From Cohnella silvisoli (GTDB taxonomy: Bacteria; Bacillota; Bacilli; Paenibacillales; Paenibacillaceae): a stretch of 64,000 bases of DNA. The notes beneath the pieces were generated by a model that did no database searches, had not been told where the DNA came from, and saw nothing but the letters and a program-made list of their open reading frames with translations. The stretch is from assembly GCF_021190915.1 (NCBI RefSeq), contig NZ_JAIOAP010000005.1, forward strand, positions 330,578 to 394,577, read 5' to 3'. Position numbers and translations under genes: made by a program. Numbering within the stretch: the stretch's first letter is position 1; every line of letters starts with the position of its first letter. Below, piece by piece: positions 19,191-26,949 of this stretch.

Positions 19191-19993
19191 CTCGGCCTCA
19201 CCTTCGCTCTAAATTGGGTAGGAGTAAGGCCGTAATGATTTTTGAACGCCATCCCAAAATAAGAAGCGTCGGAAAAGCCGACCATGCGGTAAATATCGAC
19301 GATCTTATAGTTCTCCTCGCAGAGAAATTCTTTGGCTTTCTCCATTCGGTAGTGATTGATGTGCTTGATCACGCTTGTTCCCGTTGCTTTCTTGAAAATA
19401 TGGCTCAAATAACTGACCGACAGATGCACCCTCTTGGCCAAATACTCCAGGCTTAAATCCCGTTCGTATTCCTTGGCAATAATTCGGATGACTTCTTCGA
19501 CCGCCCGAGCATGAAGCTCCGAATCCGCAATGCCGTTCCGGAGCTCAGTCGCACGCTCTGTGACGGCTGTATCTTCCTCTGCATCGGTAAGACGGAGAAG
19601 CATTCTGTCCCTCTGTTCATCCTGCTTGCATAGCTGAATTACTTTCCTTAATGAGGCTTCGAATTCATTCGGTTCGATCGGTTTCAACAAATACTCGGCC
19701 ACGTTGATCAGAATCGCTTTCTTCGCGTATTCGAATTCTCCATGCCCGCTTAGAATAATGACTTTTAATGCAGGCTTGATCTCCTTGGCTTGCTTGGCCA
19801 ATTCCAGTCCGTCCATGAACGGCATCTTAATGTCGGTCAATAACATGTCGTACGCGTCTTGAGAAAAGAGTTCGAGCGCATGCCGTCCATTGAAAGCCAT
19901 GCTTACGCGCAGCGGCAACTCCAATTTGTCGATAAGGTACCGGATGCCTTCTCTTTCGTTTTTGTCATCGTCGGCCACGAGTATGCGATACAT
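19187..19993 (-). CDS. YesN-type response regulator with AraC DNA-binding domain
   Basis: The protein has 268 residues. The receiver domain (1-120) has the acidic pocket ADDD and phosphoacceptor Asp in LLTDIKMP, with the conserved Lys in LLKPI. The C-terminal AraC/XylS double helix-turn-helix (about 165-268) contains LSVSYLSHIFKKATG and GFSDASYFGMAFKNHYGLTP. It is probably the activator of the adjacent sugar ABC operon. The transporter genes upstream end at a terminator at 20046-20077, so this pair is a separate unit. Confidence 0.93.
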   Translation of the reverse strand: MYRILVADDDKNEREGIRYLIDKLELPLRVSMAFNGRHALELFSQDAYDMLLTDIKMPFMDGLELAKQAKEIKPALKVIILSGHGEFEYAKKAILINVAEYLLKPIEPNEFEASLRKVIQLCKQDEQRDRMLLRLTDAEEDTAVTERATELRNGIADSELHARAVEEVIRIIAKEYERDLSLEYLAKRVHLSVSYLSHIFKKATGTSVIKHINHYRMEKAKEFLCEENYKIVDIYRMVGFSDASYFGMAFKNHYGLTPTQFRAKVRPR

Positions 19994-20045
19994 GAAATCC
20001 CTCCCCGATAGAAATATTGTAGCACGATCCGTTAACGATCATAGT

Positions 20046-20077
20046 ACAAAAAGCAGTCTTCAAGTTGGAAGACTGCC
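20046..20077 (-). terminator. Terminator of the sugar ABC operon
   Basis: GCAGTCTTC and GAAGACTGC pair around a 7-base loop. A TTTTTG tract follows on the minus strand, between the permease stop and the regulator start. Confidence 0.88.
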
Positions 20078-20108
20078 GTTAAAACAATGTCCTTGACTCT
20101 ATTGAAAC

Positions 20109-20954
20109 TCAACCCTTCAATGCGCCGGCCGCAACACCTTTAATAACATATCGCTGCATAATGAGATAGAAGAACATAAGCGGTGCTACGCCAAGCAGCA
20201 GCATCGGAAACAAGCTGGTCCAGTCGACTGAGAATTGCCCGATATTGCGATATACTTCAAGCAGTATCAAGCTGTTCTCTCTTGACTGCAGGAATAGCAG
20301 CGGATTCAAGAAGTCGTTCCAAACATTAAGGGTAGAGAGAATGGCTACTGTGGCCGTAACCGGCGTCAAAAGAGGAAAAGCGATGAACCAGAACGTCTTC
20401 TGGACGGAACAGCCGTCGATGAACGCTGCCTCTTCCAACTCGATCGGAACAGAAGCGGTGATGAAGCTCTTGAACAGGAAGAGAGCGACGATCCCTCCTC
20501 CGCCGATATTCACGCAAATGACGGCGAGCAAGGTGTCCATGATTCCCAGCGAATTGATCAATTTGAAAAGGCTCACCAATCCCATCTGGAACGGTACCAT
20601 CATGCCCGCGAGGAAAAAGTAAAAAATGGCGCGGTTGACCGCATGGTCCCTTCTTGCCAAGCTATAGGCCGCCATCGATGAGAACAGAATAATGCCTGCT
20701 ACCGAACATACGGTTATGATCGATGTGTTCATAAGCACTTTCGGATAATTCATGGCATTCCAGGCTTCGTAATAATTACTTAAGGTAAAATGGAATGGAA
20801 GCGCCAACGGATGGAAGGTCGCCTCGTCGGGCGATTTAAAGGTAGTGACGATCAAGTAATAGATAGGGATAACAAACAGAATGGCCAGCAAAATCAAGGC
20901 CGCCTCCAGTATCCATCCCTCTCTGCTTTTGGTTATCCGTATCGCTTTATTCAT
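20109..20954 (-). CDS. Carbohydrate ABC transporter permease (MalG/YesQ type)
   Basis: The protein has 281 residues and six transmembrane segments. The EAA loop EEAAFIDGCSVQKTFWFIAFPLL contacts the ATPase. The cassette has no ATPase gene of its own, so a shared MsmX-type ATPase probably drives it. ATG 20954 has GGGGGAGA upstream, and its ATGA overlaps the stop of the preceding permease, which indicates translational coupling. Confidence 0.93.
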   Translation of the reverse strand: MNKAIRITKSREGWILEAALILLAILFVIPIYYLIVTTFKSPDEATFHPLALPFHFTLSNYYEAWNAMNYPKVLMNTSIITVCSVAGIILFSSMAAYSLARRDHAVNRAIFYFFLAGMMVPFQMGLVSLFKLINSLGIMDTLLAVICVNIGGGGIVALFLFKSFITASVPIELEEAAFIDGCSVQKTFWFIAFPLLTPVTATVAILSTLNVWNDFLNPLLFLQSRENSLILLEVYRNIGQFSVDWTSLFPMLLLGVAPLMFFYLIMQRYVIKGVAAGALKG

Positions 20955-21835
20955 GCGATTTTCTCCCCCCACTTCCTTAAAAATTGCATGAGGAGCATAG
21001 TGAGAAGCAGAACCGCCACGAAAAACACAACCCCAAACGCTGCTCCGTACCCGTAGAACCCTTCGCTAAACGAAGTCTTGATAAAGGCTGTCATGATGGT
21101 CTCGGTTGCGTTGCCGGGACCGCCGTTCGTCAGTGACATAATAATATCGAACACCTTCAGGCCGCCGATCATGGCGGTTATGGCAACTACGCTGACCGAA
21201 GGTTGCAGCAAAGGCAACGTGATTTTCCAGAACTGATGCGAAGCAGTCGCTCCATCGATTTCTGCGGCTTCGTAGTAATCCTTAGAGATGCTCTGCAGAT
21301 TCGCCAGGAATATGACCATCGCCCACCCGGTCCATTGCCACAATTGCGTAAAGACGACGGAGTAGAGAGCTAGGTCGGAGTCACCCAGAAAGTTGATCTT
21401 GGACAGACCGATTGAGGTTAATCCTTGGTTGATCAGTCCGAAATCCGAAGTCGACATTAAGTAATTCCATAAAAATCCGATAACTAGGGGGCTGAATACG
21501 GCCGGCAGAAAAAAAACGGACCGCAGAATATTCCTTGTCTTTAATTTCTTATCCAGCGCTACTGCCAGGAGGATGCCGAATGCGGTTTGAAAAACCGTCA
21601 TCAGAAGCGCGTAGACGATGGAATTTTTGATTCCGTATAGGAGCAGATCGTTATCCCAAATCTCTATATAATTGCGCAAACCGACATAATCCAGATTCGT
21701 TTGCTTCGATACGGAATAATCCGTAACGCTATAGTAAAACATCGTCACAAAAGGATACACGCAGAACAAAACATAGAAGAGCAGGGCCGGCAAAATGAAC
21801 ATCCCGTAATTGATTTCCCTTTTGGTCCGGTTCAC
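20951..21835 (-). CDS. Sugar ABC transporter permease (MalF/YesP type)
   Basis: The protein has 294 residues and six transmembrane segments, opening with YGMFILPALLFYVLFCVYPFV. The EAA motif YYEAAEIDGATASHQFWKITLPLL is typical of CUT1-family inner-membrane subunits. It overlaps the second permease gene by four bases. A large hairpin separates it from the binding-protein gene. Confidence 0.93.
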   Translation of the reverse strand: MNRTKREINYGMFILPALLFYVLFCVYPFVTMFYYSVTDYSVSKQTNLDYVGLRNYIEIWDNDLLLYGIKNSIVYALLMTVFQTAFGILLAVALDKKLKTRNILRSVFFLPAVFSPLVIGFLWNYLMSTSDFGLINQGLTSIGLSKINFLGDSDLALYSVVFTQLWQWTGWAMVIFLANLQSISKDYYEAAEIDGATASHQFWKITLPLLQPSVSVVAITAMIGGLKVFDIIMSLTNGGPGNATETIMTAFIKTSFSEGFYGYGAAFGVVFFVAVLLLTMLLMQFLRKWGEKIA

Positions 21836-21857
21836 TCAATCGACCAACCTTTCGATA

Positions 21858-21901
21858 CATTTTGCGGCAGTCGCGGAAATGATCGCGGCTGCCGCAAAAT
21901 G
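21858..21901 (-). terminator. Intercistronic hairpin between binding protein and permeases
   Basis: Near-perfect 18-base arms (21858-21875 and 21884-21901) lie inside an otherwise continuous ABC operon. No long T-tract follows. Such hairpins usually stabilise or partly terminate the binding-protein mRNA, giving more of it than of the permeases. Confidence 0.65.
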
Positions 21902-21908
21902 ATTGCGT

Positions 21909-23240
21909 TTATGGATTCAATTTAATTATCCTTGCCGTTTGTTTGTCCGTAGCTTTCAGCACGGAAGATACATCGCTCTTACCGCCAAGCAATTCCTGCA
22001 AACTCTTGCCGTAATCCTGGATAACGCCCGAGACGTTGCCGCCCCAATTGTTCCAAGGCGCATACACATTGCCCGCTTTGAACGTTTCTTTAACTCCGTC
22101 GAATTCGGCCGGCATTTCGAAGTCCGCACCTTTCAAGTAGCTGCTTCCGCCCTGATTATTCTCCCAGAATGCCTTCTGTCCGTCAGTAGTAGCGATCAGA
22201 TCCATTACCTGCATTACGGCATCCAGATGCTTCGAGTTGGCATTCGCCGAGAAGCCTACGCCGGGGCCGCCGATTAACCAGCCTGGACCGGGTTTAGAAC
22301 CATAGAAAGGAAACATGTCCAATTGGATGTTCGGATTTTTCTGCTTGATGGTATCCAAAGCCCATGGGCCGGACTCCCACATAGCCGCTTTGCCTGTAGC
22401 AAACTCATCCAGAGCCTGATCGTAGTCAATACCGAGCATATCCTTCGTGAGATAGCCTCGTTTGATCAATTCGCTCCATTTCTCCAACCCTGCATTCCAA
22501 TTTCCTTCGAGCGTAATTTCTCCTTTGCCATACTTAACGTCGAAATCTTTATTTTCCGGGAGGGAGAGAAACTCGTTCATAATCAAGCCCATGGAGGACT
22601 TCATCATCGGTTCAAAGGATTTCGCGCCCATGGCTTGCGGCTTAATTCCGTTTTTCTTCAGATCTTCGTGCAACTGCAGCTCTTCTTCAAACGTGGTAGG
22701 CGCTTTCAAGCCGTATTTCGCAAATATCTCCTTGTTGTAGTAGATGCCTTCGAACCAGCTGATTCCCGGAAGGGCGACTAATTTGCCATCGACGGAGTAT
22801 ACGCTTGTGCCGGCTTCGTTAAAGCGATCGGCCAGAGTGGACAAGTCCGCCAAATAGCCCAATTTGGAATACTGGGATGCAGCGGGAGGTCCGATCGAGA
22901 TAATGTCCGGTCCCGAGCCCGCGGCTAACTGAGTGCCCACGATATTATCGTATTGCGAATTTTCAATGAACTGATATTCCAATTCGATGTTCGGCAGCTT
23001 CTGTTTGATGAGATCAAGCAGATTCTGTACGGTGCTCTCTTTGTTCCAGTAGGCCATGCGTATTTTGACCTTTTCCGCCGGAGAGGCCGACTGCGATTCG
23101 GATGGCGAGGCGCTCTGGGAGACGCTTGCCGAAGTATCGGCTGTTGCGCTGTTTGTTGCGTTGTTCTTGCTTGTCCCGCAGCCCGCAACTCCGAAAGCGA
23201 GGATAAGCAGCGTGATCCATAAAGCTTTGAACCGTTTCAA
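21909..23240 (-). CDS. Sugar-binding lipoprotein of ABC transporter (family 1 SBP)
   Basis: The protein has 443 residues. The signal LILAFGVAGC gives a lipobox Cys near residue 21, then a Ser-rich linker of about 40 residues. The mature part has KIRMAYWNKESTVQNLL, GPDIISIG and AMWESGPWAL, the usual family 1 extracellular solute-binding pattern. It delivers sugar to the two permeases downstream. The substrate is unknown; partners with YesM/N and an aldolase suggest an oligosaccharide whose monomers enter an aldolase route. Confidence 0.9.
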   Translation of the reverse strand: MKRFKALWITLLILAFGVAGCGTSKNNATNSATADTSASVSQSASPSESQSASPAEKVKIRMAYWNKESTVQNLLDLIKQKLPNIELEYQFIENSQYDNIVGTQLAAGSGPDIISIGPPAASQYSKLGYLADLSTLADRFNEAGTSVYSVDGKLVALPGISWFEGIYYNKEIFAKYGLKAPTTFEEELQLHEDLKKNGIKPQAMGAKSFEPMMKSSMGLIMNEFLSLPENKDFDVKYGKGEITLEGNWNAGLEKWSELIKRGYLTKDMLGIDYDQALDEFATGKAAMWESGPWALDTIKQKNPNIQLDMFPFYGSKPGPGWLIGGPGVGFSANANSKHLDAVMQVMDLIATTDGQKAFWENNQGGSSYLKGADFEMPAEFDGVKETFKAGNVYAPWNNWGGNVSGVIQDYGKSLQELLGGKSDVSSVLKATDKQTARIIKLNP

Positions 23241-23418
23241 TCCAATTCCCCCTCATATTATGTGTCCGGAGTTATGGTGCCTGGCTCCTTGATCTTTATT
23301 ATAGGCAGTGTATATCTGGGTCGAAATCTGATATTTTTTAGTTGTCTATAAAGAAACGGTTTTTTTCTTCGTTATGAGCGGATCGTTTTGGCTGACCGCT
23401 TGGATTAGCCAACATAAG

Positions 23419-23467
23419 AAGCCTCCAATTCCACGCTGACCGTGGTTTTGGAGGCTTTTATTTCTTT
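23419..23467. terminator. Terminator hairpin after the Uma2 gene
   Basis: The arms GCCTCCAA..CCACG and CGTGG..TTGGAGGC are followed on the plus strand by TTTTATTTCTTT. The T-tract is weaker on the minus strand, where the adjacent gene ends. Confidence 0.6.
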
Positions 23468-23469
23468 CA

Positions 23470-24075
23470 TTATTGTTTAATATCTGGAAACACACGACTC
23501 ATATCGATGTCAATGCAAGAGAATAAAGGTGAGGTCATCCGATCGAAAATGATGTATGTTTCAAAAAGGTCAAATTTGCCCTTATTCAGGATAAACTGAT
23601 CAATCGTTCGATGAACCGGGTCAACGATCCAATATTCTTTTACACCATAACGTTCAAATTGACGCTTCTTGCGAACTTTGTCGTTGTTGCTTGTCGATGG
23701 CGACAATATTTCCACGACGAGGTCCGGTGCGCCTTCGATCCGCTTTTCCTTAATGATCGCCGCATTCTCGTGAAGGATATAAACTAGATCGGGTTGAAAC
23801 TGATTGTCCGCATCCAGGTATACGTCTATCGGAGAGTACAGAATCGTCCCGTTTGCGTGACAAGTATGATACAACATAATATGTAACGATCCTGAGATTT
23901 GCTGGTGAGTCACTGTCGGCGCAGGCTTTAGCTCATAACGAATTCCTTCCACGATCTCGTAGCGATCCTCTTCCATTCCAAGAAATTCAGATTCGCTTTC
24001 CCGATAAGGTTCAGTCTGCTCCTTAACCCGATCATTCTCATGACTGCGATCCTCTTCCTTGCGGTTTTTCGACAT
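23470..24075 (-). CDS. Uma2 family (DUF820) PD-(D/E)XK nuclease-like protein
   Basis: The protein has 201 residues. The Uma2 core from about residue 34 contains the conserved pattern FQPDLVYI, then APDLVVEILSPSTS, then K.RQFERYGVKEYWIVDP, with the acidic and Lys residues of a restriction-endonuclease fold. A hydrophilic 33-residue extension, rich in Glu/Arg/Lys, precedes it and is unusual. GGCGAGG precedes ATG 24075. Uma2 proteins are abundant in cyanobacteria and Paenibacillaceae; their biological role is unclear. Confidence 0.85.
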   Translation of the reverse strand: MSKNRKEEDRSHENDRVKEQTEPYRESESEFLGMEEDRYEIVEGIRYELKPAPTVTHQQISGSLHIMLYHTCHANGTILYSPIDVYLDADNQFQPDLVYILHENAAIIKEKRIEGAPDLVVEILSPSTSNNDKVRKKRQFERYGVKEYWIVDPVHRTIDQFILNKGKFDLFETYIIFDRMTSPLFSCIDIDMSRVFPDIKQ

Positions 24076-24160
24076 AGCCTCGCCACCGCCTTTCCAGCTT
24101 TTATGCCCAGTTTAGCAGTTACATTCTTTTCCATCAAGGAGACATTAAGTCATGGTCGTG

Positions 24161-25888
24161 CTATACCGTCGAAGCAACCCCAAGTTGAGCCGCATTCAGC
24201 CGAGAGTATGTTCCCCCTGCGGCGATCAGATCCTCATGCCTACCTTGTTCCGCGATGCCCTCTTCCGTTACGACTACGATGCGGTCGGCGTGCCGGATCG
24301 TCGCGAGGCGATGCGCGATGATTAGCGTTGTGCGATTGTGAGCCAGCTGTTCGAGCGCCTGCTGAATCATCGATTCCGTCTCGGTATCGAGCGCCGAGGT
24401 CGCCTCGTCCAGAATCAGAATCGCAGGATTCTTGAGGAAAATACGCGCGATGGACAAGCGTTGCCGCTGACCGCCGGACAGCTTCAGTCCCCGCTCCCCG
24501 ATAAACGTATCGAGCCCATCCGGCAACGCATTAAGCATCGCTTCCAGATGCGCCTGCCGCGCTGCCTCCCAAATCTGCTCCTCCGTCGCATCGAGCCGTC
24601 CGTAGGCAATATTTTCGCGAATCGTTCCGTTGAACAAGAACACGTCTTGCTGCACGATGCCGATCTGGTTGCGCAACGAATGCTGAGTCATCCTGCGGAT
24701 ATCGATCCCGTCAATCGACACTTCGCCGTCATCGATCTCGTAGAAACGCGGAATCAAGCTGCATAATGTCGACTTGCCCGCACCCGATGGCCCAACCAAA
24801 GCAACCGTCTCTCCGGCGCGGATCTGCAGGTTAATCTCTTTAAGCACATGCGCATGATTCTCGTAACCGAACGTAACATTGCGGAATTCAATATTCCCCT
24901 TTAACCGAGGAGCCTCGATCGCATCGTCCGCGTCCTTCACGTCCGGCTCCGTATCCATCAGCTCGCAATATCTTCGGAATCCTGCCATTCCTTTAGGATA
25001 GAGCTCTAACAGCGCATTGATTTTGTCGATCGGCTTGAGGAAAATATTCACGTACAACAGGAAGCCGACCAGTTCCCCGTAAGAAAGCTTCCCTTGGTAC
25101 GCATACCAAGCGCCGAACACAAGCACGACAAGCGTAATAAACCGCGTCAGCATATAGATGCTTGATGCGCTATAGGATATCGTCAAGTAAGAGCGAAGCT
25201 TAGCTAGCCGAAAACCTTGATTATTCTTCGAAAACCGCTCCATCTCGAAAGCTTCGTTTCCGAAGGATTTAACGACGCGGATTCCGGAAATGCTGTCTTC
25301 CACCCGCGCATTCACGTCCGCAATCCTCTCGAACATATGAGTAGCGGCCTTATTCAGCTTCTGATTGAAATAGACGATGATCCACGCCAAGAACGGTACG
25401 ACGATAAAGGTAATGCACGCCAACTCCCAGTTCACCATGAACATGATGCCGAACACGCCGACAAGCGTCATAAGAGCGATGAACAAATCCTCGGGACCGT
25501 GGTGAGCCATCTCGCCAAGATCGAACAAGTCGTTCGTCATCCGGCTCATAATCTGTCCGGTTTTCGTATTATCGAAGAAACGGAAGGACAGCTTCTGTAT
25601 ATGTTGGAAAAGCTGCTTGCGCATGTCGGTTTCAATGTTAATGCCGAGCTTATGGCCCCAGTAATTGACGACGAATTGCAATCCCATGCTGACTAAATAC
25701 AGTGCCATCAACCCTGCGCAAACCCAAGAAATAAGCCCCCAATTACCCGTAGGCAGGAGGGTGTCGATCATCCATTGAACGCCCATAGGAAAGCCAAGCT
25801 CCAACAAAGCAACCACGACGGCGCAGCCGAAATCCAAAGTAAATAAGCGGGTATAAGGACGGTAATAGGTTAGGAAACGGCGAATCAT
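24161..25888 (-). CDS. ABC exporter half-transporter (permease fused to ATPase)
   Basis: The protein has 575 residues. The N-terminal part (about 1-310) has six transmembrane helices of the type I exporter fold. The ATPase part has Walker A GPSGAGKST, signature LSGGQRQR, Walker B ILILDEATSALD and the H-loop IIAHRL. It resembles the MsbA/YfiB/YfiC multidrug or lipid exporters and probably works as a homodimer, as no partner gene is adjacent. It lies 37 bases after the pterin dehydratase gene, so read-through from the B12 operon is possible. Confidence 0.92.
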   Translation of the reverse strand: MIRRFLTYYRPYTRLFTLDFGCAVVVALLELGFPMGVQWMIDTLLPTGNWGLISWVCAGLMALYLVSMGLQFVVNYWGHKLGINIETDMRKQLFQHIQKLSFRFFDNTKTGQIMSRMTNDLFDLGEMAHHGPEDLFIALMTLVGVFGIMFMVNWELACITFIVVPFLAWIIVYFNQKLNKAATHMFERIADVNARVEDSISGIRVVKSFGNEAFEMERFSKNNQGFRLAKLRSYLTISYSASSIYMLTRFITLVVLVFGAWYAYQGKLSYGELVGFLLYVNIFLKPIDKINALLELYPKGMAGFRRYCELMDTEPDVKDADDAIEAPRLKGNIEFRNVTFGYENHAHVLKEINLQIRAGETVALVGPSGAGKSTLCSLIPRFYEIDDGEVSIDGIDIRRMTQHSLRNQIGIVQQDVFLFNGTIRENIAYGRLDATEEQIWEAARQAHLEAMLNALPDGLDTFIGERGLKLSGGQRQRLSIARIFLKNPAILILDEATSALDTETESMIQQALEQLAHNRTTLIIAHRLATIRHADRIVVVTEEGIAEQGRHEDLIAAGGTYSRLNAAQLGVASTV

Positions 25889-25925
25889 TGGTTAAAGCAC
25901 CTCCATGAAGCCAACGCTATATCAA

Positions 25926-26213
25926 TTATAGAAGATCGTAAGCCTTTGCGGAGTCAATGTCCAGCAGCGTTAATCCTCCCGAGTTCCAGGTCGTGAGCCG
26001 AAGCGTAACTTTCCTGTAGTCGATCCCGATAAAAGGATGATGGTTCATCTCCTCGGCGATGTCCGCAACCTTGTTCACGAAAGCGACGGCTTCCGGGAAA
26101 GTTCCGAACAGCCGCTTGCGGACAAGCCATTTTCCTTCTTCGATCGTCCAGCCCGTCAGTTCAAGCAACCCTGCTTCCAGCTCCGCTTCATTTAACAGTG
26201 GATGTTTGCCCAT
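25926..26213 (-). CDS. 4a-hydroxytetrahydrobiopterin (pterin-4a-carbinolamine) dehydratase
   Basis: The protein has 95 residues, the normal length of the PCD/DCoH family. It carries the active-site stretch MNHHPFIGIDYRKV and the following VTLRLTTWNSGGLT. It recycles the carbinolamine cofactor made by aromatic amino-acid hydroxylases; none is seen in this window. It starts inside the end of the ECF S-component gene (26-base overlap), so it is translated from the cobalamin operon mRNA. A link to B12 metabolism is not known to me. Confidence 0.93.
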   Translation of the reverse strand: MGKHPLLNEAELEAGLLELTGWTIEEGKWLVRKRLFGTFPEAVAFVNKVADIAEEMNHHPFIGIDYRKVTLRLTTWNSGGLTLLDIDSAKAYDLL

Positions 26214-26949
26214 CGTTCATGTCCCCCTCCATCATTTCCAACCGTTCGAGTGTTCCATATTTACGCCGGTACCTTTCCAATAAGGCAATCCATGAAGGGC
26301 TAAACACCAAGATGAAAAAAACATTAGCCGTTGCATGAATGATTTCGAAAGGCAGCCCCAGCACGTACTTGCCGACGACGGCTGCCCACGAGTGCGTTTG
26401 CATCCATTGGTCGAGCGCAAGCTGCACGTTCATGATCCAGCCGAATAGAAATCCCCATGCAACTCCGAATAACGCTAGAGGAAATCGGCGACGGCGCCAA
26501 GCGCTGCGATGGGCGAATAAACCGGCCGTGTATCCCGCCATCCCCCAAGCGAACATCTGCCACGGCGTCCACGGTCCTTGACCGAGGAAAAAATTAGACA
26601 CGAGCGCGGCAGCCGCCCCGACCATCCAGCCCGCTTCCGCTCCGAATACGATCCCGGAGACGATCACGACGAAGGTAACCGGAGTAAACCCTGGAAGCAG
26701 CGTGGCGAATGGAATCCTGCTCACGGTAGCGACGGCCGCCATAACCGCAATAAGCATTAATTCCCGCGCTTTGCGTTCGCGGCGTTCGAAGCGCAGCAGG
26801 AACGGGATGATCGACAGAAGAACAAGCACAATACCAATGAGCAGGGAGTTGCCCCGTTTCAGGGACAAATACGACATTCCGATATATGCAATGGCGATGG
26901 GGACAATGATCCACTTGGAAAATAAAATTTTCATGCTCCGGGAGCTCAT
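26188..26949 (-). CDS. ECF transporter S component, probably cobalamin-specific
   Basis: The protein has 253 residues. A short two-TM N-terminal part precedes six predicted transmembrane segments with ARELMLIAVMAAVATVSR, GFTPVTFVVIVSGIVFGAEAGW and a GQGPWTPWQMFAWGMAG loop. This is the alternating small-residue pattern of energy-coupling-factor S subunits, with AxxxA-type helix 1 for docking on EcfT. Its start overlaps the ATPase stop by one base (TAATG), a sign of translational coupling. Assignment to B12 rests on the cobalamin riboswitch and the transcobalamin-like partners, not on the sequence itself. Confidence 0.85.
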   Translation of the reverse strand: MSSRSMKILFSKWIIVPIAIAYIGMSYLSLKRGNSLLIGIVLVLLSIIPFLLRFERRERKARELMLIAVMAAVATVSRIPFATLLPGFTPVTFVVIVSGIVFGAEAGWMVGAAAALVSNFFLGQGPWTPWQMFAWGMAGYTAGLFAHRSAWRRRRFPLALFGVAWGFLFGWIMNVQLALDQWMQTHSWAAVVGKYVLGLPFEIIHATANVFFILVFSPSWIALLERYRRKYGTLERLEMMEGDMNDGQTSTVK

